DNA from: a virus
Reading direction: 5' to 3' (one strand)
Virus record (IMG/VR): IMGVR_UViG_3300036791_000724
Coordinates: 1 to 39,806 of that record
Length of the DNA: 39,806 nucleotides
The stretch's first letter is position 1. Each line of letters starts with the position of its first letter. A model generated the notes under the pieces. It saw nothing but the letters and a program-made list of their open reading frames with translations, was not told the DNA's origin and did no database searches. The position numbers were made by a program, and so were the translations under genes. Shown here piece by piece: positions 24,722 through 31,746 of this stretch.

Positions 24722-24765
24722 CCGCTGAAACCTATCCGCCGCAACCTATCCCGCTGAAACCTATC
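24722..24765. repeat. Three tandem ~15-base repeats
   Basis: Copies 1 (24722-24736) and 3 (24751-24765) are identical: CCGCTGAAACCTATC. The middle copy (CGCCGCAACCTATC, 24737-24750) differs at a few positions. They cover the end of the gene at 24761-24970 and the gap before the terminator. Evenly spaced short direct repeats of this kind often bind a regulator or replication protein. Confidence 0.6.
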
Positions 24766-24970
24766 CGGTCGGCGTCGAGCCGTTGCGCACGAGCGCGATG
24801 TCGAGCCGCAAAACCTGAATCCGGCGGCCTTTGATTCCGTCACGTTTCCAAATCTCGCGCAAGCCGCGGGCCGCCGCGGTCTCGAATGAGGATGCATTGA
24901 CGGTCGCGCTCTGGAAAGCCTTGTGCGCGACGACGTTCGGGAAGAATGCCGCGACCTTGTAGGCTTTCAT
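24761..24970 (-). CDS. Small conserved protein, unknown
   Basis: A 69-residue protein from ATG at 24970, overlapping the previous stop (ATGA). It reads as a small alpha/beta protein (MKAYKVAAFFPNVVAHKAFQ, then ASSFETAAARGLREIWKRDG). A helix with GLREIWKRDGIKGRR is a motif I associate with small phage proteins of unknown role. It is the third gene of the terL transcription unit. Its 3' end lies inside the tandem repeats. Confidence 0.6.
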   Translation of the reverse strand: MKAYKVAAFFPNVVAHKAFQSATVNASSFETAAARGLREIWKRDGIKGRRIQVLRLDIALVRNGSTPTG

Positions 24971-25218
24971 CGGAGCGCCGCCTTTCTGCGCCGCCTTTGC
25001 GCGGTTCGCCATGCAAACTTGGCACGATAGTCGCGCCACCAATGCCAACCCGCGAGACACGCGAGCACAAACAAGACGAGGCCGAGGCCGAGCCCTAAAT
25101 CGACGGCGATGTCCTCGATGCCGAGGGTATCGAACAAAAACGCGAGCCCGAGCCCGCTCAAGCCGCCTAGCGTCATGCTCCCTACTACCTGCAATCCGGT
25201 GCTAATTGTCGTATCCAT
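24967..25218 (-). CDS. Two-helix membrane protein downstream of terminase
   Basis: An 83-residue protein from ATG at 25218, overlapping the terL gene by 17 bases. Two hydrophobic segments are visible (VVGSMTLGGLSGLGLAFLF and DLGLGLGLVLFVLACLAGW), followed by a strongly basic tail (KFAWRTAQRRRRKAALR). Size, two membrane spans and charged C-terminus are holin-like. The location beside terminase rather than a lysis cassette is unusual. Holin function is only a hypothesis. Confidence 0.55.
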   Translation of the reverse strand: MDTTISTGLQVVGSMTLGGLSGLGLAFLFDTLGIEDIAVDLGLGLGLVLFVLACLAGWHWWRDYRAKFAWRTAQRRRRKAALR

Positions 25219-27121
25219 ACACCCACCCGCTCCTCTTCCCCGACCTGGGCCCGCCTGCGGTCGGCCCACCCTCGCCCTCGCCGCCTGTGCCGCTCTTGGG
25301 CTCGTCGGGCGGTGTGTTGAGGTGTTCGGCGAGCTCGCCGAGGTGCCGCAAGGTTTGATGGCCGAGCACATAGAGCGCGGCGAGCGCGTACACTTCGAGG
25401 TCGAGCGCCTCGTTGCGCGCGCGCATCTTGACGTACTCGCGCACGACGCCGCGCCCGCGGCGGTAACGCCGAATCGCTTTCTCCGCGGTCAATTGCGCGA
25501 TGTATTCATCCTCGGCCCACTCGGGCAAATGGATATAGCCGGGCCCGGGCGACGCGATGCGCAAGCGGGCAAAGATTCGGTCCTTTGCGGTGTCGGTGCC
25601 GACAGTAAACAATTTGACTTGGTAACGGTTGTTGGTCGTGTAGCGCCCGAGAATTTCCTTGCCCGCCTCGCTCGAACCTTTCAGGCAATACACGCGGCGA
25701 TGCCCGCGGGCCTTGCAAAACTTGTAGACCTCTTCGGTGTGCAGGCCGCCCGAGTCAATCATCGTCGCGGAGATTTTGACCATGCGCCCGCTTTGGTGTT
25801 GGAATTCCTCGCCGAGAAACGCATCGAGGTCGTCCCAAACATTTGTTTGCCCGGGGTCGCCGTAGAGAAGTTGGTAGGCAATGAGCCAAGATTCCTCGCC
25901 CGCGCCCCATCCCTTGATGACGCATTCGAGGCGGTCGCCCTGCACGTCGACGCTCGCGGTGAGCAGGCCCACGCCCGGCGGAACCTCGGCGACTTGCTTT
26001 TCGAGGCGGGCCTTGAGCCCGAGGGCCTCGACACTGTCGCCCTCTTCTTCCCACGTTTCGCCGAGCCGCAGATTGATAAATGCTTTCAGTTTTTCCGGGT
26101 TCTTTTGCGTCGTCGCTTCGTTCCACTCTTGCGCGAGGTCGCTCCAGTTATCGCGCCAAGGCGAATACAATGCCGAGAGATGGAAACCCACGACAGGCCG
26201 GGTCGGGAATTCTGGACGCCATTCGCCCGCGTTCAACATGCGATGCTTGAACCGTTCGGAAATTTTTTGCTTGCAGTTGGCGCAAATAAACGCGACGGAA
26301 TCTTTTACGATTTGCCCGCCGGGGTCGCGCTCGAAATAGAGCCGATACTCTTTCGTCTCCGGGTCTCGCCACCAAAGGATTTGCATGAATTGACAGAATG
26401 GACATGGAACGAAAAAGCGCCGTTTGTCGCTGCGTTCGAAATCTCGCTCGATGCGCGAGATGCTTTTCGGTTTTGCGGGTGTCGAACCTTTGACAATTTT
26501 ATAATCCGCGTAAGTGTCGGTGCGGCGCGTGCCGATTTCCAGAGGGTCGCCCTCGCCCTCGACATCAAGCGGGTATCCGTCCACTTCATCGAACAAAACT
26601 ATGGGCACGGGGTCGCTCCGCAATCCCGCGCCCGTGTTCGCTCCGGTGAGTTTCAGGAAACCGCCGGGAAATTCTTTCAGAGCAAGCGTATTCCCCGGGC
26701 GGCGCGATGTCGGGTCTTTGATTCTGTCCCGCAAGACGGGGCAGTTTTCAATCATTGGAGTAATGCGCTTTTTTCCGTAGTCCTTCGCGTTGTCGATGGT
26801 CGGTTGAACGAGCATGATAGGTTTCGGGTCCGCCTCGATGTAATAGCCGACGATGTTATTTAGCACCCCATCGGAAAAGCCGACCTGTGTGCATTTTTGT
26901 ATGACTATCTCGTGAACGCGCGGATTCAAAATAATATCCATCATTTCGATTTGAAATTTTTCGGGCACAAACGGGCCGGGCCGCGAGGTCGTGCCTTTGG
27001 GCATGTAGCGATTGCGCATGGCCCACTCCGAGACGGTCATATCGGTCGGCGGTTCCCAAAGCGCCATCGCGCGACTCGCCGCGGCGTGCAAATTAGTCAA
27101 TGCGCTCGGGTGTGTTTCCAT
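25202..27121 (-). CDS. terL: Terminase large subunit (lambda gpA family)
   Basis: A 639-residue protein from ATG at 27121 with GAGG seven bases upstream, overlapping the small subunit by 29 bases. It begins with the gpA-type segment MTVSEWAMRNRYMPKGTTSR. The ATPase motifs are QKCTQVGFSD (residues 75-84, the divergent gpA-type P-loop region) and PIVLFDEVDGY with Asp178/Glu179 as Walker B. A CPFC...CANC pair (about 235-280) is a zinc-ribbon insertion common in the family. The C-terminal half (SVDVQGDRLECVIKGWGAGE, TMIDSGGLHTEEVYKFCKAR) is the nuclease domain. It cuts and packages DNA into the prohead. The gpA family normally makes cohesive ends. Confidence 0.95.
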   Translation of the reverse strand: METHPSALTNLHAAASRAMALWEPPTDMTVSEWAMRNRYMPKGTTSRPGPFVPEKFQIEMMDIILNPRVHEIVIQKCTQVGFSDGVLNNIVGYYIEADPKPIMLVQPTIDNAKDYGKKRITPMIENCPVLRDRIKDPTSRRPGNTLALKEFPGGFLKLTGANTGAGLRSDPVPIVLFDEVDGYPLDVEGEGDPLEIGTRRTDTYADYKIVKGSTPAKPKSISRIERDFERSDKRRFFVPCPFCQFMQILWWRDPETKEYRLYFERDPGGQIVKDSVAFICANCKQKISERFKHRMLNAGEWRPEFPTRPVVGFHLSALYSPWRDNWSDLAQEWNEATTQKNPEKLKAFINLRLGETWEEEGDSVEALGLKARLEKQVAEVPPGVGLLTASVDVQGDRLECVIKGWGAGEESWLIAYQLLYGDPGQTNVWDDLDAFLGEEFQHQSGRMVKISATMIDSGGLHTEEVYKFCKARGHRRVYCLKGSSEAGKEILGRYTTNNRYQVKLFTVGTDTAKDRIFARLRIASPGPGYIHLPEWAEDEYIAQLTAEKAIRRYRRGRGVVREYVKMRARNEALDLEVYALAALYVLGHQTLRHLGELAEHLNTPPDEPKSGTGGEGEGGPTAGGPRSGKRSGWVYGYDN

Positions 27122-27599
27122 CGGCGGCCTCGTGTCCGTTCTTGCTCAACGTCGTGAGCGTTGCTTTTAATTCCTTATCCAAGCGGGTCTCAATCTGCAA
27201 TCTATCTTCGCCGACCAATTGCGCCGCGAGCCGCGAGGGTAGCGCCAAAATTCGCGCCTTGGTCACGACGACAATTTGCATGATGGTTTTCTCGACATCG
27301 TCGAGCGAAACGAATTGCCCGCGCTCGCGCGCGAGCTCTAATTGTTTGAGGTCGGCCTCGGCGGTTAAAAGTCGGAGCCGCACATCGCGCTCGGTTGTCA
27401 CGGGTGCGGTCGGGTCGTGCGCAAGACGCGCGCGCGTCTTGAGTTTGTTTTTCAGATACTTGATATACCAGAGCATGCAGTTGCCGAGGTCGTACTTTCC
27501 GCGGCCCTCCTGCGGCATTCCTTCTTTCGCGAGTTTGTGGATGTACGAATCTTCGCATTCGAAAATTTTCCCGAGCTCTTGGGGCCCGACAATCGGCAT
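27093..27599 (-). CDS. terS: Terminase small subunit (Nu1-like)
   Basis: A 168-residue protein from ATG at 27599 with GAGGGA directly upstream. Residues about 5-45 (GPQELGKIFECEDSYIHKLA, then EGMPQEGRGKYDLGNC) form the winged-helix DNA-binding domain of Nu1-type subunits. A helical region follows with DDVEKTIMQIVVVTKARIL and ALPSRLAAQL, the part that oligomerises and binds the large subunit. It recognises the packaging site, which should be nearby. It opens the late region. Confidence 0.85.
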   Translation of the reverse strand: MPIVGPQELGKIFECEDSYIHKLAKEGMPQEGRGKYDLGNCMLWYIKYLKNKLKTRARLAHDPTAPVTTERDVRLRLLTAEADLKQLELARERGQFVSLDDVEKTIMQIVVVTKARILALPSRLAAQLVGEDRLQIETRLDKELKATLTTLSKNGHEAADGNTPERID

Positions 27600-27684
27600 T
27601 TTCCCTCGTTAATTAATAAGTACTCAAAACAAACTGTCTTGACCTATCGGTAAACCGTTCACTAGTCTCCACTCGCGCTCGCCG
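27600..27684. other. AT-rich gap before terS, candidate packaging site or promoter region
   Basis: This 85-base gap is much more AT-rich than the rest of the genome. It contains TTAATTAA and CGGTAAACCG, a short symmetric element. In lambda the cos site lies immediately before nu1, so this gap is a natural candidate for cos, but no experimental or comparative support is visible. I see no clean sigma70 promoter for terS in it. Confidence 0.3.
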
Positions 27685-27936
27685 TCACCCGCGTTCGGGT
27701 GGGTAGCTCCAAGGACCCGTGCTTTCCGAATCCAAACGGTGCGGTGTGACATCTCTTTCGATGTGACGCCACTTCACGCCGCGCACGATGCGATGTGCTG
27801 TCGACTTGCTCACGCCAAACATACGCGCGAGTACTGCGAGCGAATGCGAATCGGCAAGCCTGAGCATCGTGCGCACGTTGTCGTCGGTGAGTTTGGCATT
27901 TGTACAATCGGTGCCGTGTCGTTTCATCGCGCTCAC
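27685..27936 (-). CDS. Small helix-turn-helix protein
   Basis: An 83-residue protein from a GTG at 27936 that overlaps the previous stop (GTGA); ATG 27927 is an in-frame alternative. Residues about 15-57 (KLTDDNVRTMLRLADSHSLA, then VLARMFGVSKSTAHRIVRGV) are a homeodomain/resolvase-type helix-turn-helix ending KWRHI. This module is often found next to HNH or in small phage regulators. It is the last gene before the late region and could control late transcription. Confidence 0.65.
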   Translation of the reverse strand: MSAMKRHGTDCTNAKLTDDNVRTMLRLADSHSLAVLARMFGVSKSTAHRIVRGVKWRHIERDVTPHRLDSESTGPWSYPPERG

Positions 27937-28439
27937 GCTTTCACGATTCGGTCGACCAAAATATGTAGGTGTGCCTGCACGTCTTTCAATTCGGGCATTG
28001 CTGCGATTACATGGTTGCGCGCGTGGTATAGCTTGGCAATCAGCATCCGTTCGGACAGTTGGCCGTCAACGTAAGCATCGACGAGTTTGCAAAACATCGC
28101 ACACGACAATTTGAGCAATTCTATTTTGTTTGTAGGCTCGTCGATTCGTTCGGCGTGGGCGATTGCCTTGTCGTTTGCAACGAGCAGAGCATCGCCGACG
28201 ATGCAATCATCGGGCGCGATTTCGGCGAGCTCTGTCGCTTTGGAATTGTACGGCAATTGTTTTTGTTTGCCGTCCTCGTTGACGATAAGGATTGCAAACG
28301 GTGTGCCCGGTTTTAGTTTCACGAGCTCGATGTATCCGCCGACCGCGTCTTGCATTTCGGCCAAAGCAAACGTGCCGTTTGTTTTCGGCTTGATTTCGTG
28401 AGTCGTGCCGTCGGTTTTAAGAATTGTGCCGATTTGCAT
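27933..28439 (-). CDS. DUF3846-like protein with helical C-terminal extension
   Basis: A 168-residue protein from ATG at 28439 with an excellent AAAGGAG seven bases upstream, overlapping the MazG-like gene by 23 bases. Residues 1-95 match the DUF3846 plan: TFALAEMQDAVGGYIELV, ILIVNEDGKQKQLPYN, DDCIVGDALLV. The C-terminal 70 residues are helical (NKIELLKLSCAMFCKLVDAY, then LYHARNHVIAAMPELKDV) and not part of that domain. The function of DUF3846 is unknown; it is common in mobile elements. Confidence 0.6.
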   Translation of the reverse strand: MQIGTILKTDGTTHEIKPKTNGTFALAEMQDAVGGYIELVKLKPGTPFAILIVNEDGKQKQLPYNSKATELAEIAPDDCIVGDALLVANDKAIAHAERIDEPTNKIELLKLSCAMFCKLVDAYVDGQLSERMLIAKLYHARNHVIAAMPELKDVQAHLHILVDRIVKA

Positions 28440-28815
28440 TTTCGTCTCCTTTCGTCAACGGAATCCGCTTGCGGAATCCGATTTCGAGCGATTTTTCGTT
28501 GAATACCTGCACCGCGGCGTCGCCGATTTCAAAACCGAGCGACTGGCAAAGCAAATCGAGATAAACAAAAACGTCGCCGAGCTCTTTGCGCAATTTTTCG
28601 CGCAATTGGATGTCGGTTTCCTTGTTGCCCGGAATTCCATCGCGCAAACGATTGAGTTTTTTCGCGACGTTCGCCGCTTCGCCTAATTCGCCCAATGCCG
28701 CGAGAAACCAATCGGATGTCGACCAAGATTCGAGCCTGTGACCGAATCCGAATGGACTTTCGCACCGCGCGCGATTGATTTGCGCAAATTCTTGAAAAGT
28801 TAAATTGCTGCTCAT
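28417..28815 (-). CDS. MazG-like nucleotide pyrophosphohydrolase
   Basis: A 132-residue protein from ATG at 28815, overlapping the previous stop (ATGA), with AAAAGGAAAAAA upstream. It has the helical all-alpha NTP pyrophosphatase pattern: LAALGELGEAANVAKKLNRL supplies ExxE and LRKELGDVFVYLDLLCQSLG supplies ExxD, the metal-binding carboxylates. Such enzymes hydrolyse (d)NTPs to monophosphates. Phage members are proposed to adjust nucleotide or alarmone pools. Confidence 0.75.
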   Translation of the reverse strand: MSSNLTFQEFAQINRARCESPFGFGHRLESWSTSDWFLAALGELGEAANVAKKLNRLRDGIPGNKETDIQLREKLRKELGDVFVYLDLLCQSLGFEIGDAAVQVFNEKSLEIGFRKRIPLTKGDENANRHNS

Positions 28816-29117
28816 GCGGTTTTTTCCTTTTCTGTGGCGATGCGCGGTTTGCGCGGTTTTGGGATTTTGGTTTTGATTTCCTCGGGCGGAAATTCGAAAC
28901 CGATGGTTTGCGGATAGACTTCGAGCTCGTGCGCGAGTTTTCGAAGCATCGTCGGCACGTTGCGCATTTCCTCGGCTTGTCCGCACATCTGAATCGTTTG
29001 CACGCCGTTTTCCTTAGCGAACAAAATCACGATTTCGGCGGATAGCGTCGAGTAACACATCGCCGCAAGTTTTTCGGCTTTGCGACCGAGCGCCGTTTTT
29101 CCTTTTAGGCTTTCCAT
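28812..29117 (-). CDS. Unknown early protein
   Basis: A 101-residue protein from ATG at 29117, overlapping the upstream gene by 13 bases. It reads KGKTALGRKAEKLAAMCYST, then IVILFAKENGVQTIQMCGQA, and ends in a Lys/Pro-rich tail. The C-terminus is probably disordered. No family recognised. It is translated in a chain with the MazG-like gene (ATGA overlap). Confidence 0.55.
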   Translation of the reverse strand: MESLKGKTALGRKAEKLAAMCYSTLSAEIVILFAKENGVQTIQMCGQAEEMRNVPTMLRKLAHELEVYPQTIGFEFPPEEIKTKIPKPRKPRIATEKEKTA

Positions 29118-29755
29118 GATGGCAAACTCGCAATCGTCAATTCTTTGTGCATCTCTTCGTAAAAAATCGTCGGGAATCGCAAGCGAATCACTTCGACGAT
29201 GCGCTCGCGAAAGGTCATTCTCGGTCGCAACGGAATCGTGCGCTCGAAAGCGTAAACGATAGTGATGTCGCGTTTGCCGGGCCCGGTTCGCTCGAAAACG
29301 CCGATGCCCGGGATGATAAACGTGCGTTTTTTGCCTTTGCCCGAGGCGAGCGCGAGGTTCGTATAGCGGAATGAGCGCGCGACCGGGTCGGAAAAATTCG
29401 GGCGAGCGGGCGAGCCTGTAATCGGCACCGCGAGCCCTGAGCCGTGAATCGGTCGCTTATCGCCGCCAAATCCCGACTCGAAAAACGGCAACAAAATCGG
29501 CGCGCCTTGCACGCGGTTGTCGATTCCGATTACCGCGGTTAAATCCTGCGGCGTCGAATATTTCATAATTTTGACGCGCCGGGCGATGAACGTTTTGCGG
29601 AGTGTGAAATGCGACTGTACTTCGGCGCGCCCCGCGTCGCGCGCCTCGGTCGCGGTTCGCCGAATCGCGTTATTTGCCGCAAATGGAATTTGCCGCAAAA
29701 CTTTCGCGGTCAATGCGAACAAACTCGAAGCGTCGACGGTAATTTGCGCGCTCAT
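29105..29755 (-). CDS. Minor tail / virion morphogenesis protein (gpZ-like), out of place
   Basis: A 216-residue protein from ATG at 29755, overlapping the previous stop (ATGA). The N-terminus (VLRQIPFAANNAIRRTATEA, then RDAGRAEVQSHFTLRKTFIA) resembles lambda gpZ-type minor tail proteins that act in tail completion. The C-terminus (ITIVYAFERTIPLRPRMTFR, then ERIVEVIRLRFPTIF) is also typical of that group. In lambda, Z sits between FII and U. Here it lies in the early region, about 15 kb from the head-tail joining genes. Family assignment is moderate. Confidence 0.5.
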   Translation of the reverse strand: MSAQITVDASSLFALTAKVLRQIPFAANNAIRRTATEARDAGRAEVQSHFTLRKTFIARRVKIMKYSTPQDLTAVIGIDNRVQGAPILLPFFESGFGGDKRPIHGSGLAVPITGSPARPNFSDPVARSFRYTNLALASGKGKKRTFIIPGIGVFERTGPGKRDITIVYAFERTIPLRPRMTFRERIVEVIRLRFPTIFYEEMHKELTIASLPSWKA

Positions 29756-30231
29756 ACGGGCCCGCCTGGCCCGACCGAGTTTTCGAGGTCGGCTTTGATT
29801 CCATTGCGCTCGTCTTGCTCGTTGCGCGACTCGCACCAAGCCTCAAGCATGTCGGCACCTTGTTTCCCGCATCCGTCGACGACGTATTTGAGCGCGAGCG
29901 CGAGCCGCGTCATGCGAAATGCAATCAGGGGATGCGCGAGCGCGCCCTCGTTCACCAAATAATTAAATCGTTCGTCGGTCATGGTTTTTTTCCTTTCGCT
30001 TCCAATCATCTCGGCGATTTCGGCAAAAACGCGCTCCCATTCGCCATCGTCGGCGCGCCATAGTTCAATGGCGCGGAGCCGCAATCGCTCGGCGATTTCG
30101 CGCTCTTGGTCCTCGCGACTCGTCGCCGGGCCGGGCGGAAATTCCGAAATCGTGCTCAAATTGGAGCGCGTCGGCGTTGTTGGCAATTGCTTCGCGTCGT
30201 TGCTCGCGGATTTTTGGAATGTTTTCTTCAT
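29752..30231 (-). CDS. Unknown early protein with internal in-frame start
   Basis: A 159-residue protein if ATG 30231 is used. The N-terminal half is polar then helical (REDQEREIAERLRLRAIELW, EWERVFAEIAEMIGSE). The C-terminal half begins at an internal ATG at 29982 preceded by GAAAGGAAAAAAACC, the ribosome site consensus of this genome, and reads MTDERFNYLVNEGALAHPLI onward. That half alone (76 residues) looks like an independent small protein. Either two products come from one frame, or two genes have merged by loss of a stop. The open frame extends further upstream without a convincing start. Confidence 0.5.
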   Translation of the reverse strand: MKKTFQKSASNDAKQLPTTPTRSNLSTISEFPPGPATSREDQEREIAERLRLRAIELWRADDGEWERVFAEIAEMIGSERKKTMTDERFNYLVNEGALAHPLIAFRMTRLALALKYVVDGCGKQGADMLEAWCESRNEQDERNGIKADLENSVGPGGPV

Positions 30232-30351
30232 GGCGTTTTGGTTTGGTCCGCATCGTGCTTTTTTTTCCTTTCTCACCCGGAGTTTTTTCCTGCTTTTCCA
30301 CACTGACAACAACAGCAAGATTTCTAATGGGCTGATTCTTGGTTTTCTCTT

Positions 30352-30376
30352 AAGAATTTCGCGCGCGCGCGTTCTT
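30352..30376. other. Hairpin with alternating CG tract
   Basis: AAGAA and TTCTT arms enclose a run of alternating C and G (about 12 bases) in the 220-base gap 30232-30451. The arms and the self-complementary CG run can fold into one long hairpin on either strand. The element lies just downstream (minus-strand sense) of the paired operator-like sites. Confidence 0.4.
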
Positions 30377-30392
30377 AGATAAAAACCGCTCA

Positions 30393-30434
30393 AATGTCCT
30401 ACCTGCCCGGACAAACGTGTCCGCTCTGCCCGGA
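30393..30434. promoter_or_regulatory. Two tandem operator-like palindromes TGTCC-N9-GGACA
   Basis: Elements at 30393-30411 and 30416-30434 each read TGTCC, nine bases, GGACA. The last six spacer bases (CTGCCC) are identical in both. They are separated by four bases, 23 bases start to start, so a dimeric repressor could bind both on nearly the same DNA face. They lie 18 bases beyond the stop of the winged-helix gene and about 160 bases before the next start. Confidence 0.65.
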
Positions 30435-30451
30435 CATTTCGGGCTAGTACC

Positions 30452-30781
30452 TCACCCCGTTTGCTCATGCTTTGCACTGGCCATCCTCACGGGTTGCGGC
30501 CCGTTGAATAACGGAATTTGTCGGGCGCGCGTTCTGAATTGCTCCGCGATGCGCACGCGGAGCCCGCGCCCGATATAGTTTTCGGTTTCGATGAGATTGG
30601 CCGCGCGTAACTGCACGAGCCATCGCCTAACCGTGCGCTCGCTCACCGCGCTCGTCGCCGCGAGCGATTGCTCGGTCATGGGTTGCCCTCGGTTTACCCA
30701 ACCCTCGGAGTTTGCCGCGTTGACAAATGCGCGCATGAGAAAATAAGCCGCGCCGAGTTTGCGAAATTCTAGGAATTCCAA
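30452..30781 (-). CDS. Winged-helix protein with QIPLF motif
   Basis: A 109-residue protein. The start is probably TTG at 30781 (GAG eight bases upstream); ATG 30736 is an alternative without a ribosome site. Residues about 38-75 (TEQSLAATSAVSERTVRRWL, then VQLRAANLIETENYIGRG) are a winged helix as in replication-initiation and regulator proteins. Near the C-terminus RQIPLFNG contains QxxLF, compatible with a beta-sliding-clamp binding motif. It precedes the paired operator sites and may bind them. Confidence 0.6.
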   Translation of the reverse strand: MEFLEFRKLGAAYFLMRAFVNAANSEGWVNRGQPMTEQSLAATSAVSERTVRRWLVQLRAANLIETENYIGRGLRVRIAEQFRTRARQIPLFNGPQPVRMASAKHEQTG

Positions 30782-30793
30782 GTCGGTCTCGTT

Positions 30794-31309
30794 TCAAAAA
30801 AGATTGAGTTGCCCGCCCGCGGTCGACGGTGTCGGCGGTGTGTGTGGCGGCGCTTGGTGATGGCCGCGCGATTGCCGCTCGCGCGCCTCGCGTTCGTCTC
30901 GCAGGGTCCGAAAAAACGTCAACGGCACGAGCATTTGTTTTTCAAATCCCTGCTTTTTATACCAAGGCATTTCCTCGAATTGCGCGATGAGCCGCTCGAC
31001 CGGGCACGTCTCGTCGACGTTTTGCCATTTGCAAATGAGCCGCACGGTGTCGATTTCGAAATTGAGGTAATGCTCGAAAATTTGCTTGTTGAATCCGAAA
31101 CCTCGGCCTTTGCGCCAATAGTGTCGGATGTGGTTTCGCTTGCACAGGAGCACGCCGCGGCGCTCATAAGTCGCAATCGTGAGCGGCGCGCCGATTTTGT
31201 CTTTGAGGCTGAGCCTGAGCAATTGTTTACCGTCGACGCGCTCGATGTACGCGAAATTGCCGTAGTCGTCTTTAAGCGGATTGCCGCGCGTTGGATAAAT
31301 CATTTGCAT
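30794..31309 (-). CDS. Unknown early protein with C-terminal QLNLF clamp-binding motif
   Basis: A 171-residue protein. ATG 31309 is chosen because AAAGG lies eight bases upstream; it overlaps the previous stop. The ordered part has DDYGNFAYIERVDGKQLLRL, then YERRGVLLCKRNHIRHYWRK and MPWYKKQGFEKQMLVPLTFF. A His/Pro-rich linker leads to the very last residues GGQLNLF. QL-x-LF at an exposed C-terminus is the consensus for binding the bacterial beta clamp. This suggests a role at the host replication fork, but the rest is not recognised. Confidence 0.55.
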   Translation of the reverse strand: MQMIYPTRGNPLKDDYGNFAYIERVDGKQLLRLSLKDKIGAPLTIATYERRGVLLCKRNHIRHYWRKGRGFGFNKQIFEHYLNFEIDTVRLICKWQNVDETCPVERLIAQFEEMPWYKKQGFEKQMLVPLTFFRTLRDEREARERQSRGHHQAPPHTPPTPSTAGGQLNLF

Positions 31310-31737
31310 CAAAACCTTTCGAAAATTTCGAGGATTTGTTGGAGCTCACTATCGCTTTCGTAAAAGACATGGAAAGCCGCATCGCCGCGTAGAGAAACGC
31401 CCGCGGCGACCTCGGCGAGCATCGTCGCTCGTCGATTCGGGCGGGCGTTAACGCCGTGAACGGGGCAATTTGCTTCGTTATCGACGAGCAAAAACGCGGT
31501 GCGGGCGAATTCCTCGCCATCGCCTTCGGTTGCGTGGATGATGGCCGCGGCGTCGCGGTATTGGGGTGGAAAATTGCTCGGGCGGCGCGCTCGGACCATG
31601 ACCGGAATTCCGCCTAAGACATTGCGCCAATCGAGTTTGCTTAACTCGAATGCATTGCGAACGATTTCGAGGCGGTCGTCGGCCCGCATGACAATCGCCG
31701 CGCACCGGATAGCAGGCCCTAAAACTATTGTGCTCAT
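31309..31737 (-). CDS. Unknown early protein
   Basis: A 142-residue protein from ATG at 31737 with TGAGG upstream, the TGA being the stop of the DUF2303 gene. It has alpha/beta character: MSTIVLGPAIRCAAIVMRAD, then AFLLVDNEANCPVHGVNARP and FHVFYESDSELQQILEIFER. No family recognised. It is co-transcribed between the DUF2303 gene and the clamp-motif gene. Confidence 0.6.
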   Translation of the reverse strand: MSTIVLGPAIRCAAIVMRADDRLEIVRNAFELSKLDWRNVLGGIPVMVRARRPSNFPPQYRDAAAIIHATEGDGEEFARTAFLLVDNEANCPVHGVNARPNRRATMLAEVAAGVSLRGDAAFHVFYESDSELQQILEIFERF

Positions 31738-31746
31738 GGCTCGGCC

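Noticed and set aside
24722-24765. CRISPR-like array
   Set aside because: The repeats are directly adjacent, about 15 bases, with no spacers; no cas genes are present.
25109-26863. Long plus-strand open frame (584 codons) opposite the large terminase gene
   Set aside because: It is an antisense mirror of terL caused by high GC and codon bias; the translation is Arg/Ala/His-rich without domains and terL is unmistakable.
30065-30301. 78-codon frame beginning after GAAAGGAAAAAAAAGCACG
   Set aside because: The start signal is attractive but the product is Arg-rich low complexity and overlaps a better frame over its whole length.
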